Assembly (NCBI GenBank): GCA_946902985.2
Contig: OX336388.2
Location: 119,079,894-119,143,893, forward strand
Direction of reading: 5' to 3'
Source of the DNA: Meconema thalassinum
Taxonomy: Eukaryota; Arthropoda; Insecta; Orthoptera; Tettigoniidae
DNA length: 64,000 nt
Shown here one piece after another: positions 11,234 to 22,277 of this stretch. The notes under the pieces were generated by a model. That model was given only the letters and a program-made list of their open reading frames with translations, ran no database searches and was not told where the DNA came from. Positions within the stretch are counted from its first letter, which is position 1. The number at the start of each line of letters is the position of its first letter. The position numbers and the translations under genes are program-made.

Positions 11234-11769
11234 ATTACCAAGGCAATGTTGAAAAATGGCTTCAAACACCATATAGGTAATCTTTACTTCTCAAGGATCA
11301 TGCTTCTTTCTTTTATCTACAGTAACAAAAAAGAAAAACAGTTCTAATTCTAAATAACTAAGGTGCAATTTCAGGCAGGGAGGTGTGTGCTACGAGCAAA
11401 ACAGTCTACGAAGTGCAGTGCAGCTACGCTAATACGTGACGAGGGAGAGAGCCTGGAGGTGACTCAGCTGCAACACAACACCACCAGCGTTGAGCTCTCG
11501 ATGAGCTCTTTATTCACAACACACGGTCCACTCCACATTTACCCTCACTAGAATTTTACGTTTCTCCATTAATCAATTATAGCAAAACCTTGGATAATTC
11601 GAAGTGACAACAGGATAAGAACCTCAACTCTTGGTAATTGTTTCTGCATTTACTAACAATATTTAGCAATGAAAATTTCTAATAATCACATTTGTTCTGC
11701 TTTAGTCAATGATTAGTGTATATGATTAGTATAATATTTCTTATTTAAATTAAACACAAAATCAATGAC

Positions 11770-12060
11770 AGATAAACTGCAGACGGTTGATAGGAGAATC
11801 ATTAGGACAATTATTTAAAAAAAAAAAACATCATATTAATGGACAATGGAGACTTTTACCGAATGATGTAGTATACTGGGAAAGTGAAACGGTAATTGAT
11901 ACAATGGAGGAAATGGAGAATTGCTTTCTTTGGTCATATAAAAAGGTTAATGAACACTAGAATTTTGAAACAACTTTTTGAATATGTTTGGAGAAACAAA
12001 ATGAAAAATAACTGGTTCAAGGAAGTACAAACGGATTTATATGAATTAAACATTACTGAG
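11770..12060 (+). mobile_element. LINE 3' tail
   Basis: The plus frame reads WRIAFFGHIKRLMNTRILKQ then FEYVWRNKMKNNWFKEVQTD and LYELNI. FGHIxR...WFKEVxxDL is the C-terminal signature of an insect LINE family. A related tail is on minus at 39187-39462. It is truncated at 5'. Confidence 0.65.
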
Positions 12061-12895
12061 CCGCACGTTAGCGACACAATACCCATGCGTAGTCAATTAT
12101 CATCATCCTGGGATCGAAAGGGGTCCTCTCTGAGCCTTTATTAATTTCATAATTCAGGTTATACGTCTCATCCAATAAACTGAGTTTGGGAGATGAACTA
12201 TTAAAATAAACAATATGGGTTTTCAGTGTCATTGTCGACAATAAAGTGTGACGTTGTAGCGGGCATTGTCTCGTGGTTGCAAGTCTCATGTACAGAACTA
12301 TAGTGAAGTTCTAGAAGGTCCTATCTGTATGACTCGGCGGTATTTCGAATGGTGCGCATGCGTACAAACGGAACTGAAAGGCTTGCGCGTGTTAGCCGCA
12401 GGACACGGCGTGGCTCTTATTTTGGACTCTTAAGAGGAAGGAGGTGTGCTCGGCCTCGGTAACTTACCGTATTTGCTCGCGTATATCTCGCACCCCATTT
12501 TTTTAGTTGAAATTTCAGGGGAAAAAAAGTACTTGCGTATATCTCGCATTCATTTTTCATATAAATGACCGTAATAACCTTGAGATATAAACACGTTCGA
12601 TTTAGCGTGCCACAACAGTCGTCATTGTCCAGGAACTTACCCGAAGCGATACTAACAGGACGAGCGAGCAACGACGAGTTGATCCGAACTTGTCCGATGC
12701 GAGCCGATCAGGGATCGAGACGCTGCGCGCCACAACAGTCATCAATACGCAATATTATTGTTCGTTTTGGCGGCAGAGGTTTCCTTTATTGTCGTCTGTC
12801 AGTTGCCTTGTAGACATCAGTACCGGTACTCTGACTCCGCGTTCCACTGTTGTTTTTCAGTTAAGTGTGCTTGTTTCCTTGCGTACGTCGAAGTT

Positions 12896-14143
12896 ATGGA
12901 GAAACGTGGAAGTTTTACGGCTGGGTTTAAACTCAAAGTGATAAACTACACAGAAGAACATGGTAATAGAGCTGCTGGATGAGAATTCAGTGTGACTGAG
13001 TTTAATGTTCGCTACTGGCGTAAACAGAAAGCTGCGCTAGAAACCACCAACCGAACACGTAAAGCATTCAGAGGGCCAAAAACTGGTAAGTTTCCTGAGC
13101 TTGAAGAAGAGTTGCTTAATTACGTCACGGAGTTACGAACTGTTGGCTATAGTATCTCGCACGAGATGCTATATTTTAAAGCGCGCGAACTAGCGAATAA
13201 ACGCGGTATCAGCTGTTCGGATCTAAAAGCGAGCCGGGGTTGGATCCGTTGGTTCATGAAAAGAAAGGGCTTGTGTCTGCGAAGGCGAACATCTCTCTGT
13301 CAGAGAATGCCGAGTGATTTCAATGACAAAATTATCGAGTTTCATCGTCATGTGATAGCAACGCGGAAGAGGAACAATTACCTGCTATCTCAAATCGGCA
13401 ACGCAGATCAGACTCCGATAATCTTCGACATGCCATCCAACACTACCATAAACAAGAAGGGAGAATCTAGCGTCCTTGTGCGTACAACTGGGTGTGAGAA
13501 ACAACGCTGCACAGTCATGCTAGCAGTAACCGCGGACGGAAGAAGATTGCCACCATATGTTATTTTTAAAAGAAAAACAATGCCTAAAGCGAAGTTTCCC
13601 AAAGGCATTCATGTTCGCGTGCAAGAGAAAGGATGGATGGATACAGCTCTTATCCAGGACTGGGTCCGTACAGTGTGGGGAGCACGGCCAGGTGCATTGC
13701 TTCGACGCCCGGCAATGCTAGTGTGGGACAGTTTCCGCGGACACTTGGTGGAAGACACGAAGAAACGTCTTCAAGAAATGAAAACGGATCTTGTTGTAAT
13801 TCCTGGTGGACTCACACATTGTCTTCAGCCCTTAGATGTTTCCGTCAATAAACCCTTCAAGGACAACATGCGTAAATTGTACGCCGAATGGATGGCGGGA
13901 GGGGACCACGACCTGACGCCAGCAGGCAAAATAAAGAGGCCGTCAGTTGAACTCGTGTGTGATTGGGTTATACGGGCGTGGGTTATGGTGTCGCCGGACA
14001 TTGTTGTGAAGAGCTTCTTGAAGACAGGCATCGCAAATGCATTGGACGGAAGTCAGGATGAAGCCGTGTGGGATGATGACCAGAATGATGCACGCGAGAG
14101 TACCTCGGAGATCGGTAGCAGTGACGGCAGTGATAATGAATAG
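12896..14143 (+). pseudogene. pogo/Tigger DDE transposase with one stop
   Basis: From ATG 12896 the frame reads MEKRGSFTAGFKLKVINYTE, a CENP-B/pogo-type N-terminal DNA-binding start, then hits TGA at 12980-12982 (AAG*EFSV) and stays open in the same frame to 14143, 415 codons in all. TGA could come from TGG by one change. Catalytic aspartates are D171 (GNADQTP), D278 (LVWDSFRGH) and D314 (LQPLDVSVNKPF), spaced DD35D as seen in Tigger. An acidic tail (ESTSEIGSSDGSDNE) closes the protein. It would cut and paste the element at TA sites. Apart from the stop no frameshift is seen. It was labelled a pseudogene because of that stop; read-through or a start downstream would lose or spare the N-terminal domain. 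Confidence 0.93.
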
Positions 14144-14257
14144 GGTGAGTACCGTATACCAGTTGCCTAGTTTCAATAATGAAAATTTTGCGTTTTTTCG
14201 GGAATGCGGAAATTCCGCGCGTATATCTCGCACCGACAAATTTCACTCGTATTTTCG

Positions 14258-14313
14258 GCTCGCGTATATCTCGCACCCCATTTTTTTAGTTGAAATTTCA
14301 GGGGAAAAAAAGT
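14258..14313 (+). repeat. 56-bp direct copy of the left end
   Basis: This segment is identical over 56 bases to 12475-12530 at the other end of the same transposon and has the same orientation. The related copy at 16053-17016 has a different sequence at this place (ttttcacacatattttcggt). Together with the adjoining terminal repeat it makes the right end a local palindrome. Confidence 0.9.
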
Positions 14314-14591
14314 GCGAGATATACGCGAGCAAATACGATAAGTCTCATTTGTCTGGACACGATTTTTTTCCGCCTATTTTAGTTTCGGAGGTTGCCAGTG
14401 CAGTGGGCAAATTGCACAGTGAGACTTGAGCACGTTTTCAGGGACCTGTGACACCCTAAGCTAGCTGTCATTAATATTATTTTTTGCGTTTCTGGGGATC
14501 AGGATTTATGTTTTGAAATTTGTAGTCTGTTTGGTATGGGTGTGTCTTTTCTGAATATATTGTTTGTTTCCTCGTTTTTCCCCTTTATTTA

Positions 14592-15552
14592 CCGTATATA
14601 CCCGAATGTAAGACGACCCCGAATATAAGACGAGGCCTAGTTATCAACCGCCTCTTTACAGATTTTTTTCAAAAAAATACTCGCTAACTCATAACTTGCA
14701 CAATATATGACCTTAAGGTGGTGCTTTCATTTTTATAACGTCTCGTGTTATCGGAAATCCCTCTGCCCACTTTTCCAAGACATACTCTATAATTTCTTTG
14801 TTCAAGAATGGGAGAAGTTATTAATTTAAGATACGTTGATCACTCGATTACCGCTCGTAAAACTGACTGGTTGTTCTTGTAAAGATTGTTTTAAAACATA
14901 TTTCCGTATGCTTTCGAACATATAATTTATCCGCTTAAAATGACGTGTATGCGTAAATCCTAACCTCAAAATGTACGCTGTTCGTATATGCATGGTAATT
15001 AAACATAACAAACCATATTTTAATCTCCATTAAAGCCTCCGTGGCTTAGGCGGCAGCACGCCGGCCTCTCACCGCTGGGTCCGTGGTTCAAATCCCGGTC
15101 ACTCCATATGAGATCTGTGCTGGACAAATCGGAGGCAGACAGGTTTTTCTCCGGGTACTCCGGTTTTCCCTGTCAAAATTTCATTCCAGCAACACTCTCC
15201 ACTATCATTTCATTTCATCTGTCATTCATTTAATCATTGCCCCAGAGGAGTGCGTCAGGCCTCGGCAGCCGGCACAGTTCATATCCTCGCAGCTAGATGG
15301 GGGCTTCATTCATTCCATTCGTGACCCGGTCGGAGACTGGAAGCAGGCTGTGGATTTTCATTTCATTTTAATCTCCATTAACGCATTGATTCGTTGCGAG
15401 TTACAAGATGCCAACACCACATACTACTTTGCAAATAATAACAATTTTTAAAAACCTTGATAAAAAAAAAAAATCCTAAATATAAGACGACCCCAAATTT
15501 TTATAACAAAAAAAGTGGGAAAAAACCTCGTCTTACATTCGGATATATACGG
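14592..15552. mobile_element. Tigger-type MITE, family 4
   Basis: Left end CCGTATATACCCGAATGTAA and inverted right end (CCGTATATATCCGAATGTAA) lie between TA dinucleotides (14590-14591, 15553-15554). Subterminal repeats of aagacgaccccgaatataag occur at each end. Without its SINE insertion the body is about 0.6 kb and has no coding frame. Confidence 0.85.
15034..15364 (+). mobile_element. tRNA-derived SINE with 17-bp duplication
   Basis: It starts with GCCTCCGTGGCTTAGGCGGC, has an A-box-like TGGCTTAGGCGG and B-box-like GGTTCAAATCC, and ends in TTTTC. Perfect 17-bp copies of ATTTTAATCTCCATTAA flank it at 15017-15033 and 15365-15381, indicating recent LINE-mediated insertion. It is 331 bp and sits inside the family-4 Tigger MITE. 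Confidence 0.9.
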
Positions 15553-16052
15553 TAATATACGAATAGTGCAGTGTGGAGTTCTGGCCACGTACCCCTGTGT
15601 CTGGTCCACCCTTCCACTCCCCGACCTGATCTGTATTGTAGCAGGGAATCTCAGTCAGGAAAGTGGACGCTGCTCTCCCTCAGCCGCTGGATCAATGTCC
15701 ACGACTGGTGCGGGGTTCAAATACAATGCAGCACATTGAACGACGAGAAGAAAAACATTTTGAGAAACTAAATATATAAGACTTCCTTTAAAAATTGTAA
15801 AACGTAAGCAGTATGTCATATCTGAAGACGAAAGGGCATCAAGATCAACCTGAATAAAGAAATTCTGGGAGGGAAGAAAGATGATGAAGAAATACAGTAA
15901 GTTATGTTGTGGAAGACTTGATACGTATTTGGTTGGATTAAAGTGCTCCAATGTGGGTGTAAACTATACAAATAACAAATAATAAGTATAATATTTTTAT
16001 TTTACTTTATAAAATCAGAGAGAGAGAGAAAAAACAGGAATTTTAATAAATA

Positions 16053-17016
16053 CCGTATTTGCTCGCGTATATCTCGCCCCCGCATATATCTCGCTGCATA
16101 TATCTCACACCACATTTTTTTATTTGAAATTTCAGGGGGAAAAAGTACTTGCATATATCTCGCATTCGTTACTGACGCCATCATATAAATGACCGTAATA
16201 ACCTTGAGGTAGAAACACGTTCGATTTAGCGCGCCACAACAGTCGTCATTGTCCAGGAACTTACCCGAAGCGTTACTAACAGGAAGAGCGAGCAACAAGG
16301 AGTTGATCCGAACTTCGATACGAGCCGATTAGGGATCGAGGCGCCGCGTGCAAGAATACGGCGCAGCGTGAGTGTTAGCACGCTGTACATCGCTCGCCGC
16401 GTCTTCGGCCGCAGTTGGTTAAATTCGCCGCCTTGAGACACGTTCGAATTAGCGATTAGCACGCCACGTCAGTTGCGGAAGTAGGCCTACTGTTACATCG
16501 CAGAGAAACGCAGTTCAGTCTCCTCGAATCTCAATGATTTATAAACCGCACTCGTTCCAGGTTCCGTATTGACCATGTTTACAAGATGTATAACACAATT
16601 TACACTCCCCAAATCAATACTTCACTTTACTAAAAATACTATAGGTACATGTTTCGGAAACTTGATAGGTTTCCTTCTTCAGCCCATATATTGGTGTGAA
16701 ACATCATATGACATCGTCTTTACGCATTGCGTCGTATCAGAGCTCGGCCGCGTGCAAGCATACGGCGCAGTTTGAGTGTTAGCACGGTGTACATCGTTCG
16801 CCGCGTCTTCGGCCGTGGTTGGCTAAATTCACCGCCTTGAGACACGTTCGAATTAGCGATTAGCGCGCCACAACAGTTGCACAAGTAGGCCTATTGTTAC
16901 ATCGCAAATTTTGTGTTTTTTCGGGAATACGGTCATTCCCCGCGTATATCTCGCACCGAAAATTTTCACACATATTTTCGGTCAAAAAAGTGGGAGATAT
17001 ACGCGAGCAAATACGG
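16053..17016 (+). mobile_element. Non-autonomous Tigger family-1 copy
   Basis: It has the same ends as the element at 12467-14338 (CCGTATTTGCTCGCGTATAT and its inverse) and TA at 16051-16052 and 17017-17018. The first 300 bp match the autonomous copy (accttgaggtagaaacacgt, cgtcattgtccaggaactta) but no transposase is left. The interior has two diverged direct repeats (gtgcaagaatacggcgcagc near 16349 and gtgcaagcatacggcgcagt near 16751). Confidence 0.88.
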
Positions 17017-17018
17017 TA

Positions 17019-17215
17019 TTTATTTTATTTATCGTATGGCTCTTATTGCACGGAGTGTTCGACGAGATGTTCGGCTCGCCAGAGGCTGTAGCTGCGTCAA
17101 ACGGACACCCATAGGGTGAGCTACAAGTTCCGTACAATTTCCAGTAGTTCCAACTTTTGCTACCAGATGTCAATGATAACTAGTGGTGAAAGTTGGAACT
17201 TTGATAGAGCATTCC
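17019..17215 (-). mobile_element. SINE 3' half
   Basis: Next to the Tigger end, the sequence tatcgtatggctcttattgc ... ccatagggtgagctacaagt ... agttccaacttttgctacca is the 3' half of the SINE seen whole at 33846-34282, in the same orientation. The tRNA head is missing. Confidence 0.7.
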
Positions 17216-17254
17216 AACGAAATCTAAATTTAGTAATAAGCATTAACAAAGGCA

Positions 17255-17480
17255 GAACATGTACGATTCATTTTGGAATTTTTCATTGTCAAAGAAATCA
17301 AGTGACGAAATTTAAAAATCTTGGAGACCCTGCCATCTTTTGTCATATTATCCGTACACACCCAAATGATTCCTATGCTAATTGCTCGGTAGATAGAGGT
17401 GGGCAAATTGCTTGGCCTGCATGCTTACCGGATTTCAACTCGCTTGGGGGCATTTTAATTCGATAGTGTGCAGTTTTATC
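17255..17480 (+). pseudogene. Mariner-like transposase fragment
   Basis: A plus-strand frame includes GGQIAWPACLPDFNSLGG, which resembles the WPARSPDLNPLDFFLWG block preceding the third acidic residue in mariner-group transposases. Only about 70 residues are readable and no termini were found. A weak call. Confidence 0.35.
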
Positions 17481-18314
17481 AAAGAATACGAACAAACCCA
17501 GGCTTAAGTGTAACTGCATGTTTGGAGATACTTCCACAGGGGTGGAGGCGAGATTTAAACTAAGCCCATAGCGTGAGCAAGAAAGTTGAACTCTCGCAGT
17601 TGACCAGGAAAAGCAGTCACATTTGACACAACAATGACGCTATCGCATTGTGACGTTAGCTCTTAGCGCTCCAAGCAGCGGTGGTGCAAAATGCGAGTCT
17701 GCAGGAAAATAGAAGGCAGAGCGGCAAGACTCTACCAAGCGTTCGAAGGCTAAGAGGTCGGGCATTATGAGACTCATCAAGATTTTCCGGATCAAATGCG
17801 AAACTCCCTTATATTTCCCACATTTTCCCCGGGTCACTAAAATTTCCCGCATATCCCGTATCGCTCGACACCCTGATTTAGAATTGGGAAAACTATTTCC
17901 ATGTGTGATCTTTCAATAAATATTCATTTCAGTCGTGTTTATGTGATATATGTGGATTCTAACCCTGAAATATAGCTATTAATGAAACACCCTGTATAAA
18001 ACAATTAACATATTTTTCAGCTTTTATTAAAAAAAATGTGTTAATGCAGTAAAATAACTCTGAATTAAGAGGAAATATATAAATAAAAAAGATAAAATAT
18101 CACATTTAAAACTGCTTCCAAATACAGTATAACCCCGATTTAACGTGACCTCGATTTAGCGTAAACCCGCATTTAACGGAAGAAATTTCAAGTCCCGAAA
18201 ATTATTCCATAAGTGCAATGCAATTTTATATTCGATTTAACATAATTCGCGTTACGCCAAAACCCGCATTTAGCGTTAGGAAATGTTAAAATTCGCGAGT
18301 ATTTATTTCGATTC

Positions 18315-18775
18315 GTTATGGTTATGCGACATTAAGAACCTATGAAAAAGACGTTATAAGCTCGTTAAGGATGATTCAAGGCAGAAAAGGAACTCCAGCA
18401 TTTATATTGGATACGATCGATCATCTTCCATATCGATTCCTCGCTACATGTACGAGCGAGCTCGATCTTACCCGACCCCGACTGAAGACACAATGTAGGC
18501 CTAAAGCGTGCTAACAGTCACGCCGGCGCCGCATCGCATGCTTGCGCGAGGTCTGTCCGAGTTTGTACGTTCGTAGCGGCACTACAGTATAGCGTCAGTT
18601 TACGCAAGTTTGCATCAGTTCGTGTGTTATGGTTATGCGACATTAAGAACCTATGAAAAAGATGTCATAAGCTCGTTAAGGATGATTCATGGCAGAATTT
18701 AGAGCGCAGACGCGTAGCGATCGATACGATCGATATCTTCCATATCGATTCCTCGCTACATGCCCGAGCGAGCTC
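18315..18775 (+). repeat. Direct repeat module, two copies
   Basis: The phrase gttatggttatgcgacatta begins near-identical 150-bp modules at about 18315 and 18627 (period about 312 bp), each ending in gattcctcgctacatg plus a gcgagctcga phrase. A third copy, with one base change, is at about 40236-40395 inside another Tigger remnant. Function unknown. Confidence 0.7.
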
Positions 18776-19499
18776 GAACTTAGCCGAGCGCGGCCGAAGC
18801 GGCGTCGCTTTACATGCTTGCACACGGCCGAGCTCTGAAGCGACGCAATACGTAAAGACGAAATCATTGAGATTCGAGAAGACTGAACTGCGTTTCTCTG
18901 CGATGTGAGAGTATGCCTACTTGCGCAATCATCGAAACATACGAGCATGTTGGCGCGAGTGGTATAGCACAGATTTCCTTATCTTCAAAGCCCACACAAT
19001 ACAAGAGGAATGCACTTCACACTCGGAACCTACCCTACCTTTGCCAACAGCTGGTCTGTGAGTTGTGAAGGATGGTGGATGGATGTGTGGACAGCGTATT
19101 GTAAACAGCGATTATTGCCGAATGGCGCAAACTTGCGCGACACCGAGAGCGTGTTTGTTTGATGCTCTTCATGCAGTCAACAAGACATGGGAGTAAAACA
19201 CCGCTACTACGCTCGTACATAAGCAAGGGCAAGTTAGACGTCGATAAAGTCGATTATGATTTAAGACATGAAACCAAAGAAGAAATAGCACGGAATTGGA
19301 CTGTTGGTTAGGAAAACGGAAATCCAGTTGATATCGAGTGCGGGAGTGATGCTTCGGAAATACCTAAAATTTCACACAGTCAAGCTAGTGTCTCTAGTTA
19401 CACTTATCTCTTAATAGAAAAACGAGATGAATTTTAGTTCACATATAATGTTTCCTTCCGAAATGTGCAATCGAAAGGTAGAATAAACGATCTAAGAAA

Positions 19500-19850
19500 C
19501 AGTTTATTTTCTAGGTTTAACAAAAATAACTGTGGATAATTCGAGATTTTATTCACGGAAGTTCGTGCATTAATTACCGCGAATTATCGAGAGTGCACTG
19601 ACTTTTTTTGTTGTTAAATATTAATGTAGGCATAATCCACATAGCCCTACCTCTAGCCTAGCATGTCTTATAAGACACTACAATCAAGTGTTATAATTAT
19701 TATTTTCCATGTTCAAGCCTATTTCTATATTTTAACCAATAGTTTTGTTTTTCTAGGCTTAACAATAATAACTGTGGATAATTTGCGGTTTTCGATAATT
19801 CGCAGAAGTTAGCGCATTAATTACCGCGAATTAACGAGAGTGCACTGTAT
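19500..19850 (+). repeat. Two tandem ends of a third Tigger family
   Basis: Two similar 100-bp stretches end in gcgaattatcgagagtgcac|tg (about 19601) and gcgaattaacgagagtgcac|tg (about 19848). Their inverse matches the left end of the element at 42191-48368 (CAGTGGACTCTCAATAATTC). Both have the same orientation, with about 245 bp between them. Confidence 0.65.
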
Positions 19851-20152
19851 GTGGAGAGAGTGCTGCAGTTAGTGATGAAACCTATCGAAACCTCGATTTA
19901 AGGTAAACCCCCATTTAAGGTTAAAAAATACCGGTCCCTAGAAAAACGTTAAATAGGGGTTCTACTGTAACAACCTTTTCCCAGCCCTACCAACGATTAT
20001 TTGTATATCTGCTCAGGGTATTTCATAAAAAACATTTAAAAAAATGAATTAGGTCCCTATCTGTGGATTGCCCAGCAGACACCGCACCTATGCAGAAACA
20101 ACACGACAAGTAACGGAGCCACCTCACCACGACCAGCCGCTCTCCCACTCAC

Positions 20153-20316
20153 CTTGTGGCGGTTGCGTACCGAGTCATTGCTGTCTGGAGCAGGTGGAAG
20201 ACTGTTGGTGGAGCTGCTCTGCGACGAGGCCGTGTTCCCTATCGAGTGGATCGAGTGATCCGACGTGATGCTATTGCTCTTGCTGCTGTCGCCACCAGTC
20301 TGTTCGTCTGGAGTGT
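20153..20316 (-). CDS. Tao: Tao exon, Ser-rich linker
   Basis: The acceptor gttgcag is followed by ACACTCC, so the codon split with the previous exon gives aspartate and the frame reads DTPDEQTGGDSSKSNSITSD, then HSIHSIGNTASSQSSSTNSL and NRHK. The donor is CACAAG|gtgagt in phase 0. The GGDSSKSNSITS block and the following serine cluster match the low-complexity linker between the kinase domain and the C-terminal coiled coils of insect Tao. Length is 164 bp. No later Tao exon is recognised in the remaining 20 kb to the left, so that intron is longer than 20 kb or a divergent exon was missed. Confidence 0.9.
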
Positions 20317-20434
20317 CTGCAACAATATAATACAATACAGAGGTAAGCCAAAGAATATTCTGTCTGGCCTAGCGTTCCTAAATCAAAGGTTAGTGTTGTG
20401 AGGTAGAGGTTGTAAGAATATGAATCTCAAAGTA

Positions 20435-20666
20435 CACTACCCACACAAAAGATGCAACACACAGTAAATGATGTGTAATTATCGTGTAATTATTTATTTA
20501 TTTAATCAAAGTGAAGCATGTCAACCTATTTTTAATACAGGGTATGTTATTGGTGTAGCTTTGCGAGGAAACAATGAAGTATCGATTGTCGATTGCACTA
20601 ACCTCAATTGTTTCTTCCCGTGCAACCTGGAAAATTGAAGTGTTGCGTTTTTCTTTCCTATCAGTG
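20435..20666. mobile_element. Small TA-flanked MITE
   Basis: The ends are CACTACCCACACAAAAGATG and, inverted from the right, CACTGATAGGAAAGAAAAAC. Both run into GCAACAC and both are flanked by TA (20433-20434, 20667-20668). Length is 232 bp. It lies just upstream (in transcript sense) of the linker exon of Tao. Confidence 0.6.
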
Positions 20667-20852
20667 TATTATGGTCACATTTGACTCAATTGATAGCTTT
20701 TCTTTAGTCCATCAACATGTATTGTATTTTGTTGCATAATCATTGCATATTTTTTGCCTAAAATTCAGGGAAGAAAAGTAGTGTGCGAGGATTATGCAAA
20801 GAACATTCAAGTTCAAAGAAGGAAAATCACAAACTCTTATACTGTATTGTTA

Positions 20853-21340
20853 CAGTATAACCCCGCTTTTACGTTCCTGCAAATAACATTTTCTCGCCAT
20901 TTACAACATTTTTCCTAGGTCCCTTCAATTTTCTTATGTTTTCAATGCAATCTGGACCCCGCTTTTACGTTAACGAAATGTTTAATTTCCCGCAATTTAC
21001 ACCTCGTAGATCAACGAACATAAAAGAAAATACAGAGATTTTAAATAATAATTATTATTTGATATAATAAAGCGAACAAAATGCCCATGAGACGACCTTA
21101 AATGTCGCCAGGCAGTACCAAGCGGCTTATCGCTACCCAAACGGAAACAAATTGTATTGAATGCAGGTGCGGAACGAAGCCACGTGTTATTCTTCATCAT
21201 GTGACGCCGCATGGGAGTGTTAAATTTTTCCACTAAAAAGTGGCGATCGTCTTAACAGATATCGCTATTGGACATTGTCACCGAAAATACAGTTTTTTTT
21301 GGAGAACAAGTCTCAGTTTAACTTCAAAGGACCTGAAATT
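20853..21340 (+). mobile_element. Truncated Tigger-type element
   Basis: It starts TA|CAGTATAACCCCGCTTTTAC, closely related to the left end at 18125. No matching right end was found before the SINE at 21357, so it is truncated or continues beyond the SINE/LINE block. Confidence 0.5.
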
Positions 21341-21457
21341 ACACGTGATTAAATTGGTTGGTTCCTTAGTTTAGGGGCTGCGACAATGCGGTCATGTAGC
21401 CCCGTGTACTTTGGGTGTGCGTAGAATCTGTCCGATAACCGTGTTAATTGTGATGAC

Positions 21458-22277
21458 TATGGCTCGGATTTTTAGGTAAATAAATATTATTTTATGTAAA
21501 TACATATTTTAAGCATTTTTTCTATAAATACATAAATTCCTGCTTTTCACTTATTAGCACATAAAAAGACATATTTGCACTTTTTTAAATCAGTATGCTA
21601 GATCTTTCAGTTTATTGCATTTCTGTTCTGTGATACTTTAACGGGGAAAATCTAATCTTCATGCAGAACTTATGTCAGCTTGCAACTGTGTTATTCTTAA
21701 CTTGTCGCCCCGTGCCACTCACTGTGGAAACCGGGGATTTCCATAGCCATATTGCACTCCCCTCCAGCTTTCTGGAACCAGTGTCACTCACATGCAGTTC
21801 ATTTCTGGCACTGCGAAGTGTAAGGCAGTTCTACGATGCCTAAAGTAAAAACAACTACAAGTTATCATCTGCAGCAGTATGTTGCAGAATTTAAGGATAA
21901 CTTTACTTCTGATGGGGGCGTTCTGTTCTGCCAACCATGTGGGAAAGCAATCGAGGCTGAACAGCGATCTCAAGTTACACAACACCTCGTGGGCAAGAAA
22001 CATATTGCCGCAGTTTCGCACCATCGGAATAAGTCTTTTGCCATAATCGTCGGTCATTTGTGATGGACAACCTGAAATGTATATCGTTGTGTATTGTAAT
22101 GCATCAGCAGAGAGACATAGAATAAATTGCATTCGTGAGAACTGCATATTGTTTATATTCACATTAATATACTAAATTATAATTAAATATTTTTTTCTTT
22201 TTCGTCACATATTTCAGGTATTTTTAATATAAAAAAAATATTTCCCCGATTTTTAGCACCTAAAAATCCGAGCCCTA
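21458..22277 (+). mobile_element. hAT element with BED finger remnant
   Basis: The termini TATGGCTCGGATTTTTAGG and (inverted) TAGGGCTCGGATTTTTAGG are flanked by GTGATGAC and GTGTTGAC, an 8-bp duplication with one mismatch. The intact SINE at 62964-63474 shows the uninterrupted target. The 820-bp body holds only the N-terminal part of a transposase. Confidence 0.8.
21836..22063 (+). pseudogene. hAT N-terminal BED-type zinc finger
   Basis: The frame reads MPKVKTTTSYHLQQYVAEFK, then VLFCQPCGKAIEAEQRSQVT and QHLVGKKH. The C-x2-C ... H-x4-5-H spacing is that of the BED finger that starts hAT transposases and CGGBP1-like proteins. It stops after 75 codons (ISHHRNKSF...), so the catalytic part is lost by internal deletion. 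It may be the real N-terminus since ATG is followed directly by the finger. Confidence 0.65.

Larger units (their letters stand above)
12467..14338 (+). mobile_element. Tigger/pogo transposon, family 1, near-intact
   Basis: A 1872-bp element between TA dinucleotides at 12465-12466 and 14339-14340. Left terminus CCGTATTTGCTCGCGTATAT; the right terminus is the inverted form with one change at the last base (cga for cgg). It encodes a nearly complete DDE transposase. Subterminal copies of tatatctcgc lie at both ends. The right end also carries an exact direct copy of a 56-bp left-end segment (14258-14313). It is the youngest-looking autonomous-type element in the window. Confidence 0.93.
18125..19967. 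mobile_element. Tigger-type composite, CAGTATAACCCC ends
   Basis: Left end CAGTATAACCCCGATTTAAC; the right end inverted is CAGTAGAACCCCTATTTAAC. TA lies at 18123-18124 and 19968-19969. The interior mixes fragments of other families: a 150-bp module repeated at 18315 and 18627, and 3' ends of another Tigger family at about 19500-19600 and 19742-19850. No long frame survives. Confidence 0.7.
1..20152 (-). other. Tao intron, leftmost part
   Basis: All of this lies inside one Tao intron that continues past the window. It is a patchwork of transposon copies described individually below. Stretches where I recognise nothing are about 739-860, 1270-2025, 4180-4425, 11235-11785, 12060-12464, 15555-16050 and 17480-18122. 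No host coding exon could be supported in any of them. Confidence 0.7.

Noticed and set aside
12896..14143. Domesticated CENP-B/pogo-like host gene
   Set aside because: The frame sits between intact transposon ends with TA duplications and has an in-frame stop; there is no sign of purifying retention outside a mobile element.
15034..15110. Possible true tRNA gene
   Set aside because: A and B boxes are present, but no complete cloverleaf, and the unit continues into a SINE body between 17-bp target duplications. The other tRNA-like heads (480-726, 32175-32638, 33846-34282, 60201-60517) were rejected for the same reasons.
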